Below, piece by piece: positions 11,771 through 21,025 of a stretch of 64,000 nt of DNA. This DNA comes from Candidatus Brachybacterium merdavium (GTDB taxonomy: Bacteria > Actinomycetota > Actinomycetes > Actinomycetales > Dermabacteraceae), in NCBI GenBank assembly GCA_019118275.1, contig DWZH01000100.1, forward strand, positions 1 to 64,000, in the 5' to 3' direction. Under the pieces are notes generated by a model, which saw only the letters and a list, made by a program, of their open reading frames with translations, made no database searches and was not told the origin of the DNA. How positions within the stretch are numbered: position 1 is the stretch's first letter; each line of letters begins with the position of its first letter. The translations under genes were made by a program, and so were the position numbers.

Positions 11771-13728
11771 GCGGCCTGCCGGCGCTGGTCGCCGCAGCGA
11801 TCACCGTCCTGGCGGCGGCCTACCTGCCCGGGTTCGCCGCCGTGCGGCTGCTGGGCGGCTCGCGGTGGCTGGCCCTCGCTCTGGCGCCCGCGCTCGGGGC
11901 GGCTGTCGCGGGCACGGCCGCGATCGCGGCTCCCCTGGTCGGGCTGCGCTGGTCGCTGCTGCCCTTCCTGCTCGGTGCCGCTGTGCTGCTCGCCGTGGCC
12001 CTCGGGCTGCGCCGCCTGGACGTGCAGCTGCCCGCCACCGTCCTGGACGGTCCGCTCGGCCCGCGCCCCACGGTTCCCTTCGCAGGAGCCTGGATCGCCG
12101 CGGCAGCGGGTGTGGCCATCGCCCCGATCGTCTACCAGGCGGGTCGTGCCGATGCGGTCCTGGAGCGCTGGGACACCCTGTACCACCTCTCGGCGCTGCA
12201 GCGGATCCGGGAGACCGGGACCGCCTCCAGCCTGGACCTGGGCTCGGTGTCCAACTCGGCCGGTGACCCCACCCCCTATCCGGCCGGTTTCCATGCGCTG
12301 GCCTCGTTGGTGCCGGGTGTCGAGGTGCCGATCCTGCTCAACGGCGCGGTACTGGCCCTGGCGACGGTGCCGTGGGTCCTGGGGATCGCGCTGCTGGCGC
12401 GGGCACTCCTCCCCCAGGTGCCCTGGGCACCGTTCGCGGCAGCGGTCGTGGCGACGCTGATCCCGGCCTCCCCGCTGAACCTGTGGATCCACCTCTCCCC
12501 CATCCCGAACCTGATCGGCTCCGCGGTCCTGCCCGGGGCGCTGGCCGGCGCGGCTTCCCTCTGGGGCGCGCTGCTACCGCGATGGGTCCCGCGGGCGCCT
12601 GATCGGCCGAGCGGGGGCGGACCTGTCCTGCGGCCCGGGCTCGCTGCTCTGGGCGTGGTCGGGATCGCCGGTCTGGGGATGGGCGTGCTGCACCCCAACG
12701 TCGCGGTCACGGCCCTGATCCTGCTGACAGTGCTGACGGCCGTCACCTGCGCGCCGCACTGGCGCAGGCGGCCGTGGCTGATCGCGCTGCCGGTGGCCAC
12801 GATGGCGCCGGTGGCTCTGCTGAGCTATACCCCTCTCGGGGCCGCGGTCACCGGTTTCTCCGGTGGTCTGCAGGTGCCTTGGTGGACAGCGCTGGGCGAG
12901 GTCGTGCTGGGCCTGCTGACGGTGTGGCCGATGGCCCTCGGGGTGGTGCTGGCCGTCCTGTGGTGGCCCGGTCTGGTCAGCTCCTTCCGCGGCTCGGCCC
13001 GGTGGGTGGGTCCGGCGTGGATCGTGCTGGCCGTCCTCTATCTCGACGCCGCCCTCGACTCCCCGCTGAACCTGTCGGCCCTGTATTACCGCGGACAGGA
13101 CCGGATCGCGATGCCGCTGGCGATGCTCTCCGCCGTGCTGGTGGTGCCCGGTCTCCAGGCCTGGGCGCGCACCCTGGGGCCGGCGGGACCGACCGGCCGC
13201 CGCCACGGGGCGCGGCGGCCGCTGCTGACCGCGCTGGTGGTGCTGGGAGTCATCGCCGCGCTCACCTCGGTCCCTCCGCGTCTGGACAACGCCGCCAAGA
13301 ACCTCGCCGAGGACTATCCGGGCCGGGGCCGATTCCTGCAGGCCGATGAACGGGCCCTGTTCGAGCGGTACGTGCCGCAGATGGATCAGAGCGGCACCGT
13401 GCTGGCCAGCCCCTTCTCGGGAGCGGCGCACCTGTACGCGCTGTTCGGCCAGGACGTGCGGCTGCCCGTGGCCGGGATGGCCTACTCGGACCTGGACCGC
13501 GATCTGCTCTACGCCGTGGGCGAGGCGGCGACCGATCAGCAGGCCTGCGCCCTCCTCGAGGACAACGGGATCCGTTACGTCTACCAGGAGCACCGTCCCT
13601 ATCAGTTCCACCGGACCTCGGACTCCGTGAATCGTGGCACCGAGGCCTTGGGTCGGGTGCTGTTCGAGACGGACCATTCCCGGATGATCGAGATCGACTG
13701 CGGGACCGGGACGGCCGACGATGCTTGA
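11767..13728 (+). CDS. multi-pass membrane protein, DUF6541-like (putative GT-C-type glycosyltransferase)
   Basis: Many TM segments; N-terminal LPGFAAVRLLGG and C-terminal soluble domain resembling the product of 24069-26051. GTG start overlaps upstream TGA. Confidence 0.75.
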   Translation: MSGLPALVAAAITVLAAAYLPGFAAVRLLGGSRWLALALAPALGAAVAGTAAIAAPLVGLRWSLLPFLLGAAVLLAVALGLRRLDVQLPATVLDGPLGPRPTVPFAGAWIAAAAGVAIAPIVYQAGRADAVLERWDTLYHLSALQRIRETGTASSLDLGSVSNSAGDPTPYPAGFHALASLVPGVEVPILLNGAVLALATVPWVLGIALLARALLPQVPWAPFAAAVVATLIPASPLNLWIHLSPIPNLIGSAVLPGALAGAASLWGALLPRWVPRAPDRPSGGGPVLRPGLAALGVVGIAGLGMGVLHPNVAVTALILLTVLTAVTCAPHWRRRPWLIALPVATMAPVALLSYTPLGAAVTGFSGGLQVPWWTALGEVVLGLLTVWPMALGVVLAVLWWPGLVSSFRGSARWVGPAWIVLAVLYLDAALDSPLNLSALYYRGQDRIAMPLAMLSAVLVVPGLQAWARTLGPAGPTGRRHGARRPLLTALVVLGVIAALTSVPPRLDNAAKNLAEDYPGRGRFLQADERALFERYVPQMDQSGTVLASPFSGAAHLYALFGQDVRLPVAGMAYSDLDRDLLYAVGEAATDQQACALLEDNGIRYVYQEHRPYQFHRTSDSVNRGTEALGRVLFETDHSRMIEIDCGTGTADDA

Positions 13729-14833
13729 GGTGCTGCCTCGGACCGCCGGCACCCCGGAGGCCACCCCGACGCGCTGTTCACGGCAGCCCGACCTCCCGCC
13801 CGCGCGCCGCTACTCGCCGCTGCTGGACGTGATCCGCGTCGTGGCCGTCATCGGAGTGGTCGGGGTCCACGTCATCGCCGATCACGTGGACGCGGACGGA
13901 CCGGTGGCGATGCTGGTGCTGCGTTCGCTGCTGGCGACCGCGGTGCCGGCCTTCGTGATGATCTCGGGTGCCCTGAACCTGGCACCGACCGCGATGCGTC
14001 ACGGCTCCGGACCGTTCCTCGCCCGGCGGCTGCGGCGTCTGCTGCCCGCGACCGTGGCATGGACCGCGTTCTACGTGCTGGTGATGAACCTGTGGCTCTC
14101 CCCCGGGCCGACCTCGCTGCGCGGGGAGATCGCCGCTCTGCTCACGGCCTCCTCCTACCCGCACCTGTACTTCCTGCCCCTGATCATCGGCCTGACGGTG
14201 ATCACCCCGATCCTGGCGACCTACGTCTCCGGCTCCTCCCGGCGAGCGTGGATCACCGGTGGCCTCGCCGCGGCGTGGGCGCTGGGGGTGGCTGCGATGC
14301 CGTTCCTGACCGAGGGCCTGCTCGACGAGCCCATCGTCCCGCTGCAGCTGGGGGCGCTGACCTATTTCCTGCCGTACATCGGCTACTACGTGCTGGGCTG
14401 GGCGACCTGGTCGGCCCCACCGCGCCGACGGGTGGCCTGGTGGTTGCTGCTGGTCGCAGTGCCGCTGCTGATCGCCTCCACCGTGTGGGCCTACGCCTCG
14501 CCGGTCACGGAGATCCCGCCCGGCAAGGTCCTGCTGCCCACCTATCTGGCACCGACGGTGATGCCGCTGTCGCTCGCCCTGGTGATCTCGCTGCTGTCCC
14601 TGGGGCGCACCTGGCGGGTCGAAGAGCGCACGGAGCACATGCTGCGCAGAGTGGGGGACGCGACTTTCGGGGTGTTCCTGGTTCATTTCGCGGTCCTGAT
14701 GCTCTTGCGCGAGCTGGGGTTCCCGGAGAGCTCGATGCCGGCGGTGATCGCGCTGATCGTCGTGGTGACGCTCGGGTCGTTGGCCCTCACCGTGGTAGGC
14801 CAGAAGATCCCCCTCGTGCGCGAGGTGCTCTGA
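13721..14833 (+). CDS. acyltransferase family 3 membrane protein (surface glycan O-acyltransferase)
   Basis: LDVIRVVAVIGVVGVHVIAD near the N-terminus and about ten TM segments, typical of acyltransferase_3. Confidence 0.82.
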   Translation: MLEVLPRTAGTPEATPTRCSRQPDLPPARRYSPLLDVIRVVAVIGVVGVHVIADHVDADGPVAMLVLRSLLATAVPAFVMISGALNLAPTAMRHGSGPFLARRLRRLLPATVAWTAFYVLVMNLWLSPGPTSLRGEIAALLTASSYPHLYFLPLIIGLTVITPILATYVSGSSRRAWITGGLAAAWALGVAAMPFLTEGLLDEPIVPLQLGALTYFLPYIGYYVLGWATWSAPPRRRVAWWLLLVAVPLLIASTVWAYASPVTEIPPGKVLLPTYLAPTVMPLSLALVISLLSLGRTWRVEERTEHMLRRVGDATFGVFLVHFAVLMLLRELGFPESSMPAVIALIVVVTLGSLALTVVGQKIPLVREVL

Positions 14834-14875
14834 CGCTCGCGGCGCCCCGACGACCCGCAGCACCGTGAGGAGGCT

Positions 14876-16075
14876 TCAGCGACGCAGTGAGGCCAGGACC
14901 TGCTCGGCGGCCCTGCCCGCGCAGGCGGCGAGCGAGGCGTGCTGGAGGGTCCACCGGCGCAGATGCTCCGGGGCCGGGGCCTCTTCCCCGCTGAGGGCGG
15001 CGCTCATGGCTCCCGCGACCTGCTCGGCGTCGTAGTCGCAGGCCCAGCCGAGGCCGTTGTCACGGATCCGGTCGCGTGCCGCCCCCTCCCCGGCGTGGAT
15101 GACGGGGGTGCCCGTGGCGGTGGCCGCGTAGATCTTGGTGGGCAGGGCGAACTCGTAGCCCTGGCCGGGGGTGATCGAGGACAGACCGGCCACGGCACCG
15201 CGCAGCTGGGCCGCGACCTGCGAGGGCGGGATCTTGTCGCGGAATTCGATACCTTCGATGCCCTGCTCGCGCACGCGCGCCTCGAGCTCGTCACGCCCGC
15301 TGCCCTCGGAGAAGAACAGCAGCCGCGCCCGGGGATGCTCGGCGCGCACCTGGGCGAAGGCATCGATGAACACACCTGCTCCCTGCCATTCGGAGACCGT
15401 GCCGGCGTAGACGAAGCACGGTCCTGCCGCGCCGTCGTCCGCGACCGGGCCGTCGACGGTGAAGGTCTCGGTGTCGATGCCGTTGCCGACCATCACGAAG
15501 CCCTTTCGCGCCCCGGCCAGCTGCTCGAGCCGGTGCTGGACCCCCGGGGAGATGGTCAGCACCCGGGCGGCGCGCTTCCACACCGTGGTCTCGGCCCAGC
15601 GCAGCAGGGTGCGCACGGGGGTGGGCACCCCCTCGACGCTATCGGTGGCATCGGACCAGACATCGGCCGCGTAGAAGGTGTAGGGCACCCGGCGCAGCGC
15701 CGCCGCGACCATGCCGACCAAGCCGGTGGTGGGCGGCGGTTCGAGCACCAGGGCGTCCATCGGGCGCTGCAGCAGCAGGCGCAGGGCGAGGGGGGCGTCG
15801 AAGCTGAGGTAGGAGAGATAGCCGCGGACCTGTCCCTGCGAGTCCCGCTTCACGGGCCAGCGGGAGACCTTCCGGGCTCGCGAGCGGACCTTGCCCGCCC
15901 CCGGGACGGTGGTGGTCAGCACCGTCACGTCCGCCCCCGCGCGTTCGAGGGCGTTCACCAGCGCCTCCTGCCGGAAGGCCGCAGCGACCGGTTCCGGGGT
16001 GTAGACGCGGGTGGCGACCACCACGTGCGGCGGACGGGTCGCTCCGGTGGGCCGAGGGGTGCGGGGGCGGGGCAT
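14876..16075 (-). CDS. family 4 glycosyltransferase (WbuB-like)
   Basis: VVVATRVYTPEPVAAAFRQEALVNALERAGADVTVLT, GNGIDTETF, FVYAGTVSEWQGAGVFIDAFAQV. ATG at 16075 overlaps the TGA of wecB. Confidence 0.87.
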   Translation of the reverse strand: MPRPRTPRPTGATRPPHVVVATRVYTPEPVAAAFRQEALVNALERAGADVTVLTTTVPGAGKVRSRARKVSRWPVKRDSQGQVRGYLSYLSFDAPLALRLLLQRPMDALVLEPPPTTGLVGMVAAALRRVPYTFYAADVWSDATDSVEGVPTPVRTLLRWAETTVWKRAARVLTISPGVQHRLEQLAGARKGFVMVGNGIDTETFTVDGPVADDGAAGPCFVYAGTVSEWQGAGVFIDAFAQVRAEHPRARLLFFSEGSGRDELEARVREQGIEGIEFRDKIPPSQVAAQLRGAVAGLSSITPGQGYEFALPTKIYAATATGTPVIHAGEGAARDRIRDNGLGWACDYDAEQVAGAMSAALSGEEAPAPEHLRRWTLQHASLAACAGRAAEQVLASLRR

Positions 16076-17139
16076 CAGGCGCGCTCGATCAGGGCGGTGA
16101 CGCTGCGCTGGGAGGCCTTGCCGTCGCCGTAGTGCGGGGGCCGCTCGGCGGTCGGGGTGGGGCGCATCACCGAGTCGGCCAGGGTGGCGGGGTCGGTGAC
16201 CAGCTGGTTCCAGTCGTTGTCGAGGGTCTCGACCCATTCGGTCTCGGTGCGGACCGTGGAGCACGGTGTGCCCAGCAGATACGCTTCCTTCTGGAGCCCG
16301 CCGGAGTCGGTGACCACCGCGCGTGCGCACTGCACGGCATTGATCAGGTCCGGGTAGGCGAGGGGATCGCCGACGTGCACGGCGCCCCCTTCGAGAGGGA
16401 TGCCGGCGTCCTGGGCCCGGGCGACCAGGCGGGGGTGGGCCAGCAGCGCCAGTGGTATGTCCAGTGCCTGCAGAGAGGCGATGATGGCGCGCAGTCGGTC
16501 GGGGTCGTCGGTGTTGTCGGCCCGGTGGATGGTGGCCACCGCGAAGGGCTGGGCGGGGTCGATGCCGCCTGGCAGTCTCAGCGCGGTCCCGCGCACCGAG
16601 TCGGCCACCCGCAGGCACACGTCGGTCATCACGTCGCCGGTGACCAGGGTCCGCTCGGCCAGGCCTTCGGCGGCCAGGTGGGTGCGGGCGACCTCGGTGG
16701 GGGCCAGCAGCAGATCGGCGGCGTGGTCGGTCAGCACCCGGTTGTGCTCCTCGGGCATGCGCCGGTTGAACGAGCGCAGTCCGGCCTCGAGGTGGGCGAC
16801 TCGGCGGTGCATCTTGACCGCGGACAGGGTGCCGGCCAGCGTGGAGTTGGTGTCGCCGTAGACCAGGGTCCAGTCCGGTCGGTGCTCCTCGAGCACCTCG
16901 TCCATGCCCGCGAGCATCGCGCCGGTCTGGCGGCCGTGGGAGCCGGAGCCCACCGACAGGTTCACGTCCGGGGCCGGGATCCGCAGATCGGCGAAGAACA
17001 CATCGCTCATCGCGGCGTCGTAGTGCTGCCCGGTGTGGACGATCACGTGCTCGACATCGCCCTGCTGCGCCGCCGCATCGGCGATCGCGGCGAGCTTGAC
17101 GAACTGCGGGCGCGCGCCCACGACGGACAGGATCTTCAT
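16075..17139 (-). CDS. wecB: UDP-N-acetylglucosamine 2-epimerase (non-hydrolysing; WecB/WbpI-like)
   Basis: MKILSVVGARPQFVKLAAI, HTGQHYDAAMSDVFF, PEEHNRVLTDHAADLLLAPTE, TDSGGLQKEAYLLGTPC. Confidence 0.92.
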   Translation of the reverse strand: MKILSVVGARPQFVKLAAIADAAAQQGDVEHVIVHTGQHYDAAMSDVFFADLRIPAPDVNLSVGSGSHGRQTGAMLAGMDEVLEEHRPDWTLVYGDTNSTLAGTLSAVKMHRRVAHLEAGLRSFNRRMPEEHNRVLTDHAADLLLAPTEVARTHLAAEGLAERTLVTGDVMTDVCLRVADSVRGTALRLPGGIDPAQPFAVATIHRADNTDDPDRLRAIIASLQALDIPLALLAHPRLVARAQDAGIPLEGGAVHVGDPLAYPDLINAVQCARAVVTDSGGLQKEAYLLGTPCSTVRTETEWVETLDNDWNQLVTDPATLADSVMRPTPTAERPPHYGDGKASQRSVTALIERA

Positions 17140-17309
17140 AGGGCGATCTCTTCCTCTCGACCCCGGCGGTCGACCAGACGCACGAACCGGAGCGCAGGTA
17201 CAGTGAGCGTGCTCCACAATAGCCAACGGTCAGCGCCGTTCGGCACACCACGACACTGTCGAGGACGGCGCGGGCAGCCTCTCGCGCTCCGCTCGAGAAC
17301 GGACCATGC

Positions 17310-18677
17310 ATGACGTCGAACCCAGGCGTGAGGGATCCACGGATCGCCGTGCTCGTGTACAACGACGCTGCGAACGATTCGCGAGTGCTGAAGGAGTCCG
17401 CCTCGCTGCGTGACGAGGGCTATCAGGTGCGCATCATCGCTGTCGAACGGCGTGAACTGGGCCGGGCGGCGCAGACCACGGAGCTGCGCGAGGGACTGTG
17501 CCTGCAGCGGGTCCCGGAGTTCACGATCGAGCGGATCCTGCCGGCTCTGGCGCCGCTGTGGAGGCACCTGATCCGTCATGAGGCCGTGGCCGAACCGGCG
17601 GCCGGCCCGCCCGCCCCCGGGCCCCTGCGTCCCGGGGCACCGCTTGCGAGCACCCGTGCGCGCGTGCTGCGCGGCCTGCGCAATGTCGGCGAACGCGCCT
17701 ACCGCACGCTCGCGCTCGGCACCTACTGGGTCAACGCCGCCCGGGCAGGTCACGACTTCGCGCCGGACGTGGTGCACGCCAACGACGCCAACACGCTGGT
17801 CCCGGCCCTGGCGATCCGTGCCCTGTCCCCCACCCCGGTGGGCATCATCTACGACTCCCATGAGCTGTGGCGTCACCGCAATGTGCGCCCAGGCCGGCTG
17901 CTGGCCCCCCTGGTCGAGCACCTCACCGAGGCGATCGGCATCCGCCAGGTGGACGGCGTCATCACCGTCTCGCCCTCCATCGCCGACTGGCTGCGATCGA
18001 CCTACCGTCTGCCGACCACACCGACGCTCGTGCGCAACGTCCCCGTGGCGGACGGGGTCCCCGACCGCTCCACCGGGGTGCTCCGCGAGCGCGCGGGTCT
18101 GTCCCCGCAGGACCGCGTGATCGCCTACGGCGGACGCATCACCACCGCTCGCGGCATCGAGGAGACCATCGCCGCTCTGCCCCACCTCGACGAGGACGTG
18201 CACTTCGTCCTGCTCGGCTATGGGGAGGCGGCCGCCCTGGAGGAGGTCACCGAGCAGGCGCACGCGCACGGGGTCGCGCATCGGGTGCACCTGATCGGTG
18301 CCGTGGCCCCGGACGAGGTCTCCCGCGCGCTGGCCGACGGAGACGTCGCCGTCGTCCATGTGCTCCCGATCTGCCTGTCCTACCGGTACGCCCTGCCCAA
18401 CAAGCTGTTCGAGTCGATCCGGGCCGGCCTGCCGATCGCGGCGGCCGACCTTCCCGATATGAAGGCCGTGGTCGAGGAGCTGGGGGTCGGTGAGGTGTTC
18501 CAGGGCAGCAGCTCCCGAGATCTCGCCGAGGCGCTGCGCGCGATCCTCCATCGACCGGGCCGGTACCAGGCCGCCGCACGGGCGGCCGCGCCCCACCTGA
18601 CCTGGGAGCAGGAGACGGACCAGATGCTGGAGATGTATCGAGGCGTGCTCCGTGCGCAGGGACGAGGGCGCTCATGA
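17310..18677 (+). CDS. family 4 glycosyltransferase
   Basis: VYNDAANDSRVLKESASLRDEGYQVRIIAVER, VVHANDANTLVPALAI, IAYGGRITTARGIEETIAALPHL. Stop overlaps the next start (ATGA). Confidence 0.86.
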   Translation: MTSNPGVRDPRIAVLVYNDAANDSRVLKESASLRDEGYQVRIIAVERRELGRAAQTTELREGLCLQRVPEFTIERILPALAPLWRHLIRHEAVAEPAAGPPAPGPLRPGAPLASTRARVLRGLRNVGERAYRTLALGTYWVNAARAGHDFAPDVVHANDANTLVPALAIRALSPTPVGIIYDSHELWRHRNVRPGRLLAPLVEHLTEAIGIRQVDGVITVSPSIADWLRSTYRLPTTPTLVRNVPVADGVPDRSTGVLRERAGLSPQDRVIAYGGRITTARGIEETIAALPHLDEDVHFVLLGYGEAAALEEVTEQAHAHGVAHRVHLIGAVAPDEVSRALADGDVAVVHVLPICLSYRYALPNKLFESIRAGLPIAAADLPDMKAVVEELGVGEVFQGSSSRDLAEALRAILHRPGRYQAAARAAAPHLTWEQETDQMLEMYRGVLRAQGRGRS

Positions 18678-21025
18678 AGGTCACGGTCGTCACCACCTGG
18701 TTCCCCACCGCGGTGGCCCCGACCCGTGGCTCCTTCGTGGTCCGGGACACGCTGGCGATCGCGCGTCATCAGCAGGTGCGTCTGGTGCATCTGGTGCCTC
18801 CGGCGGACGACGACGGCACCCGGCGGTTGGTCCACGAGGGCATCGAGGTGCTGCGGATCCCGATGGATCCACGGCGCCCCGATCAGGTCCTGCAGGCAGC
18901 GCGCCACCTCCGCCGTGCGCTGCAGGGCGTGGACGTCGTGCACTCCATGGCTTTCTCGTCGCTGCTGCCGCTGGCTCTGCGACGTCCCCCAGCGCCCTGG
19001 ATCCACACCGAACACTGGTCGGCGCTGACCACCCCGGCCACCCTCCCCCTGCCCGCGCGGACGGGTCTGCCGGCCCTGTCCCGCCTGCTGACGCTCCCGG
19101 ACCGGGTCACCGCCGTGTGCGAGTTCCTGGCGCATCCGATCCGGCAGGTGCGGGGATCGGCACCGACCGACATCATCCCGTGCATCGTGGAGCCGGGAGC
19201 GGTCACACCCCGGCGCGATCGCAGCGACGGCGCTCTGCGGATGGTCTCCACCGGCGGCCTGATCCCCCGCAAGGACCCGCTGATCGCCGTCGAGGTGCTC
19301 GCACAGCTGGTCGAGCGAGGCGTCGACGCGCATCTCGAGTGGCTCGGCGAGGGCCCCCTGCGCCAGGACACCTCGGCGCTCGCCGCGCAGCTGCAGGTCT
19401 CCGACCGGCTCTCGCTGCCGGGCAGCGTCGACGGCGCCGGCGTGCGCGAAGCTCTGGGACGAGCCGATCTGTTCTTCGGCCCCACCCGGGCCGACAACTT
19501 CTTCGTCTCGGCCGCCGAGGCGATCGTGGCCGGCCGCCCGGTCGTCCTCGGTGCCACCGGGGGGCAGGGCGAGTACGTCCAGCCGCAGGTCGGTGCCCTC
19601 GTCGACCGTCAGGACGCCACCGCCTACACCGAGGCGATCCTCGAGGTCGACGCGCGCACCCGGACCCTGCCGGCCCAGGACATCGCCGACACGATCGGCA
19701 GCGCCTTCTCCGAGGCGACGGTCGGCGCAGCCTATGCCCGCGCGCAGCAGCTGACCCGCACCACCGGTGCCCCCTTCCCGGTCCGGCCCGCCGCGGCCGG
19801 CTCCGAGGACGTCACGGTCGCCGGCGACATCGAGGGCGCCGACGACGTCCAGGGCGCCGCCGGGGACGTCGAGGGCGCCGCCGGGGACACCCCTCCCTCC
19901 CTGCTGGTGCTCTCCTTCTCCGATATCTCCCGCGATGCCCGGGTCCTGAAGCAGGTCACGATGTTCAGCACCGACTACCGTGTCATGACCTGCGGTTACG
20001 GGCCCACCCCGGAGGGGTCGACCTGGCATCTGCAGATCCCCGAGGAGCTGAAGCAGTGGCGCCTGGACAAGCGGCTCGCGCTGACCGGTCGCTACCGTCG
20101 AACCTATTGGGAGCAGGAGGTGGTCGCCTGGGTCGTGGCGCAGGGGCTCCCCCGCACCGACGTGGTGCTGGCCAACGACGTGGACACCGTGCCGCTCGCA
20201 CTCTCGATCCAGCCACGAGGAGGTGTCCACGCTGACCTGCACGAATACGCTCCCAGGCAGAAGGAGGACCGACTCGCCTGGCGGCTGTTCGTCGCACCCT
20301 ATCTGCGGTGGATCTGCCGCACCTACGTCGCCCGCGCCGATTCCGTGACCACGGTCGGGCACGGGCTGGCCAGCGAGTACGAACGCGAATTCGGGGTCCA
20401 CGCGGAGGTGGTGACCAATGCGGCCCCGTTCCAGGAGCTCTCGCCGACGCCCGTACCGGCTCCGCTGCGGCTGGTCCACTCCGGGGGCGCCATGCCCTCA
20501 CGCAGATTGGACCTGATGATCGAGGCGATGCGCGATGACAGCATCGACGCGACCCTGGATCTCTACCTGGTGCCCAGCGACCCGGGCTACGTCGAGCAGC
20601 TGCGCGACATGGCGGGCGAGCTTCCCGCCGGCCGCGTGACGGTCCACGATGCCGTGCCCTATCCGGATCTGCACCAGGTGCTCAACCGCTATGACGTCGG
20701 GATCTTCGTGTGCCCGCCCACGACCTTCAACCTCGCCAATGCCCTGCCCAACAAGGTCTTCGACTTCGTGCAGGCGCGCCTGGCCCTGGTGGTCTCCCCC
20801 ACCCCGGAGATGCGATCCCTGGTCGAGGACCATCAGCTGGGAGCGGTCACGCGCGGCTTCTCGGCCCAGGACCTGGCCGTGACCCTGAGCGAGCTGACGC
20901 CCGCCTCGGTCGAGGCGGCCAAGGCGTCCTCGCACCGCCATGCCCACGGGCTGGCGGCGGATCAGCAGAGCGGTGCGTGGCAGAGCGCGGTCGCTCGGCT
21001 CAGCGCGCGGGCCCGCCTGCGCTGA
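18674..21025 (+). CDS. bifunctional glycosyltransferase: two GT-B (GT4-like) modules joined by an acidic linker
   Basis: 783 aa. First module has VSTGGLIPRKDPLIAVEVL and LFFGPTRADNFFVSAAEAIVAGRPVV; after about aa 375-405 a second GT module begins (LLVLSFSDISRDARVLKQV..LANDVDTVPLAL..VGIFVCPPTTFNLANALPNKVFDF). Confidence 0.85.
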   Translation: MKVTVVTTWFPTAVAPTRGSFVVRDTLAIARHQQVRLVHLVPPADDDGTRRLVHEGIEVLRIPMDPRRPDQVLQAARHLRRALQGVDVVHSMAFSSLLPLALRRPPAPWIHTEHWSALTTPATLPLPARTGLPALSRLLTLPDRVTAVCEFLAHPIRQVRGSAPTDIIPCIVEPGAVTPRRDRSDGALRMVSTGGLIPRKDPLIAVEVLAQLVERGVDAHLEWLGEGPLRQDTSALAAQLQVSDRLSLPGSVDGAGVREALGRADLFFGPTRADNFFVSAAEAIVAGRPVVLGATGGQGEYVQPQVGALVDRQDATAYTEAILEVDARTRTLPAQDIADTIGSAFSEATVGAAYARAQQLTRTTGAPFPVRPAAAGSEDVTVAGDIEGADDVQGAAGDVEGAAGDTPPSLLVLSFSDISRDARVLKQVTMFSTDYRVMTCGYGPTPEGSTWHLQIPEELKQWRLDKRLALTGRYRRTYWEQEVVAWVVAQGLPRTDVVLANDVDTVPLALSIQPRGGVHADLHEYAPRQKEDRLAWRLFVAPYLRWICRTYVARADSVTTVGHGLASEYEREFGVHAEVVTNAAPFQELSPTPVPAPLRLVHSGGAMPSRRLDLMIEAMRDDSIDATLDLYLVPSDPGYVEQLRDMAGELPAGRVTVHDAVPYPDLHQVLNRYDVGIFVCPPTTFNLANALPNKVFDFVQARLALVVSPTPEMRSLVEDHQLGAVTRGFSAQDLAVTLSELTPASVEAAKASSHRHAHGLAADQQSGAWQSAVARLSARARLR
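19826..19885 (+). repeat. in-frame 21-bp tandem repeat coding the inter-domain linker (DIEGAD/DVQGAAG/DVEGAAG)
   Basis: gacgtccagggcgccgccggg (19844-19864) then gacgtcgagggcgccgccggg (19865-19885), preceded by a degenerate copy. Confidence 0.85.

Noticed and set aside
14876-17362. 828-aa - strand ORF as one giant glycosyltransferase
   Set aside because: The N-terminal half is the out-of-frame shadow of wecB; the GT4 starts at ATG 16075, overlapping the wecB stop.
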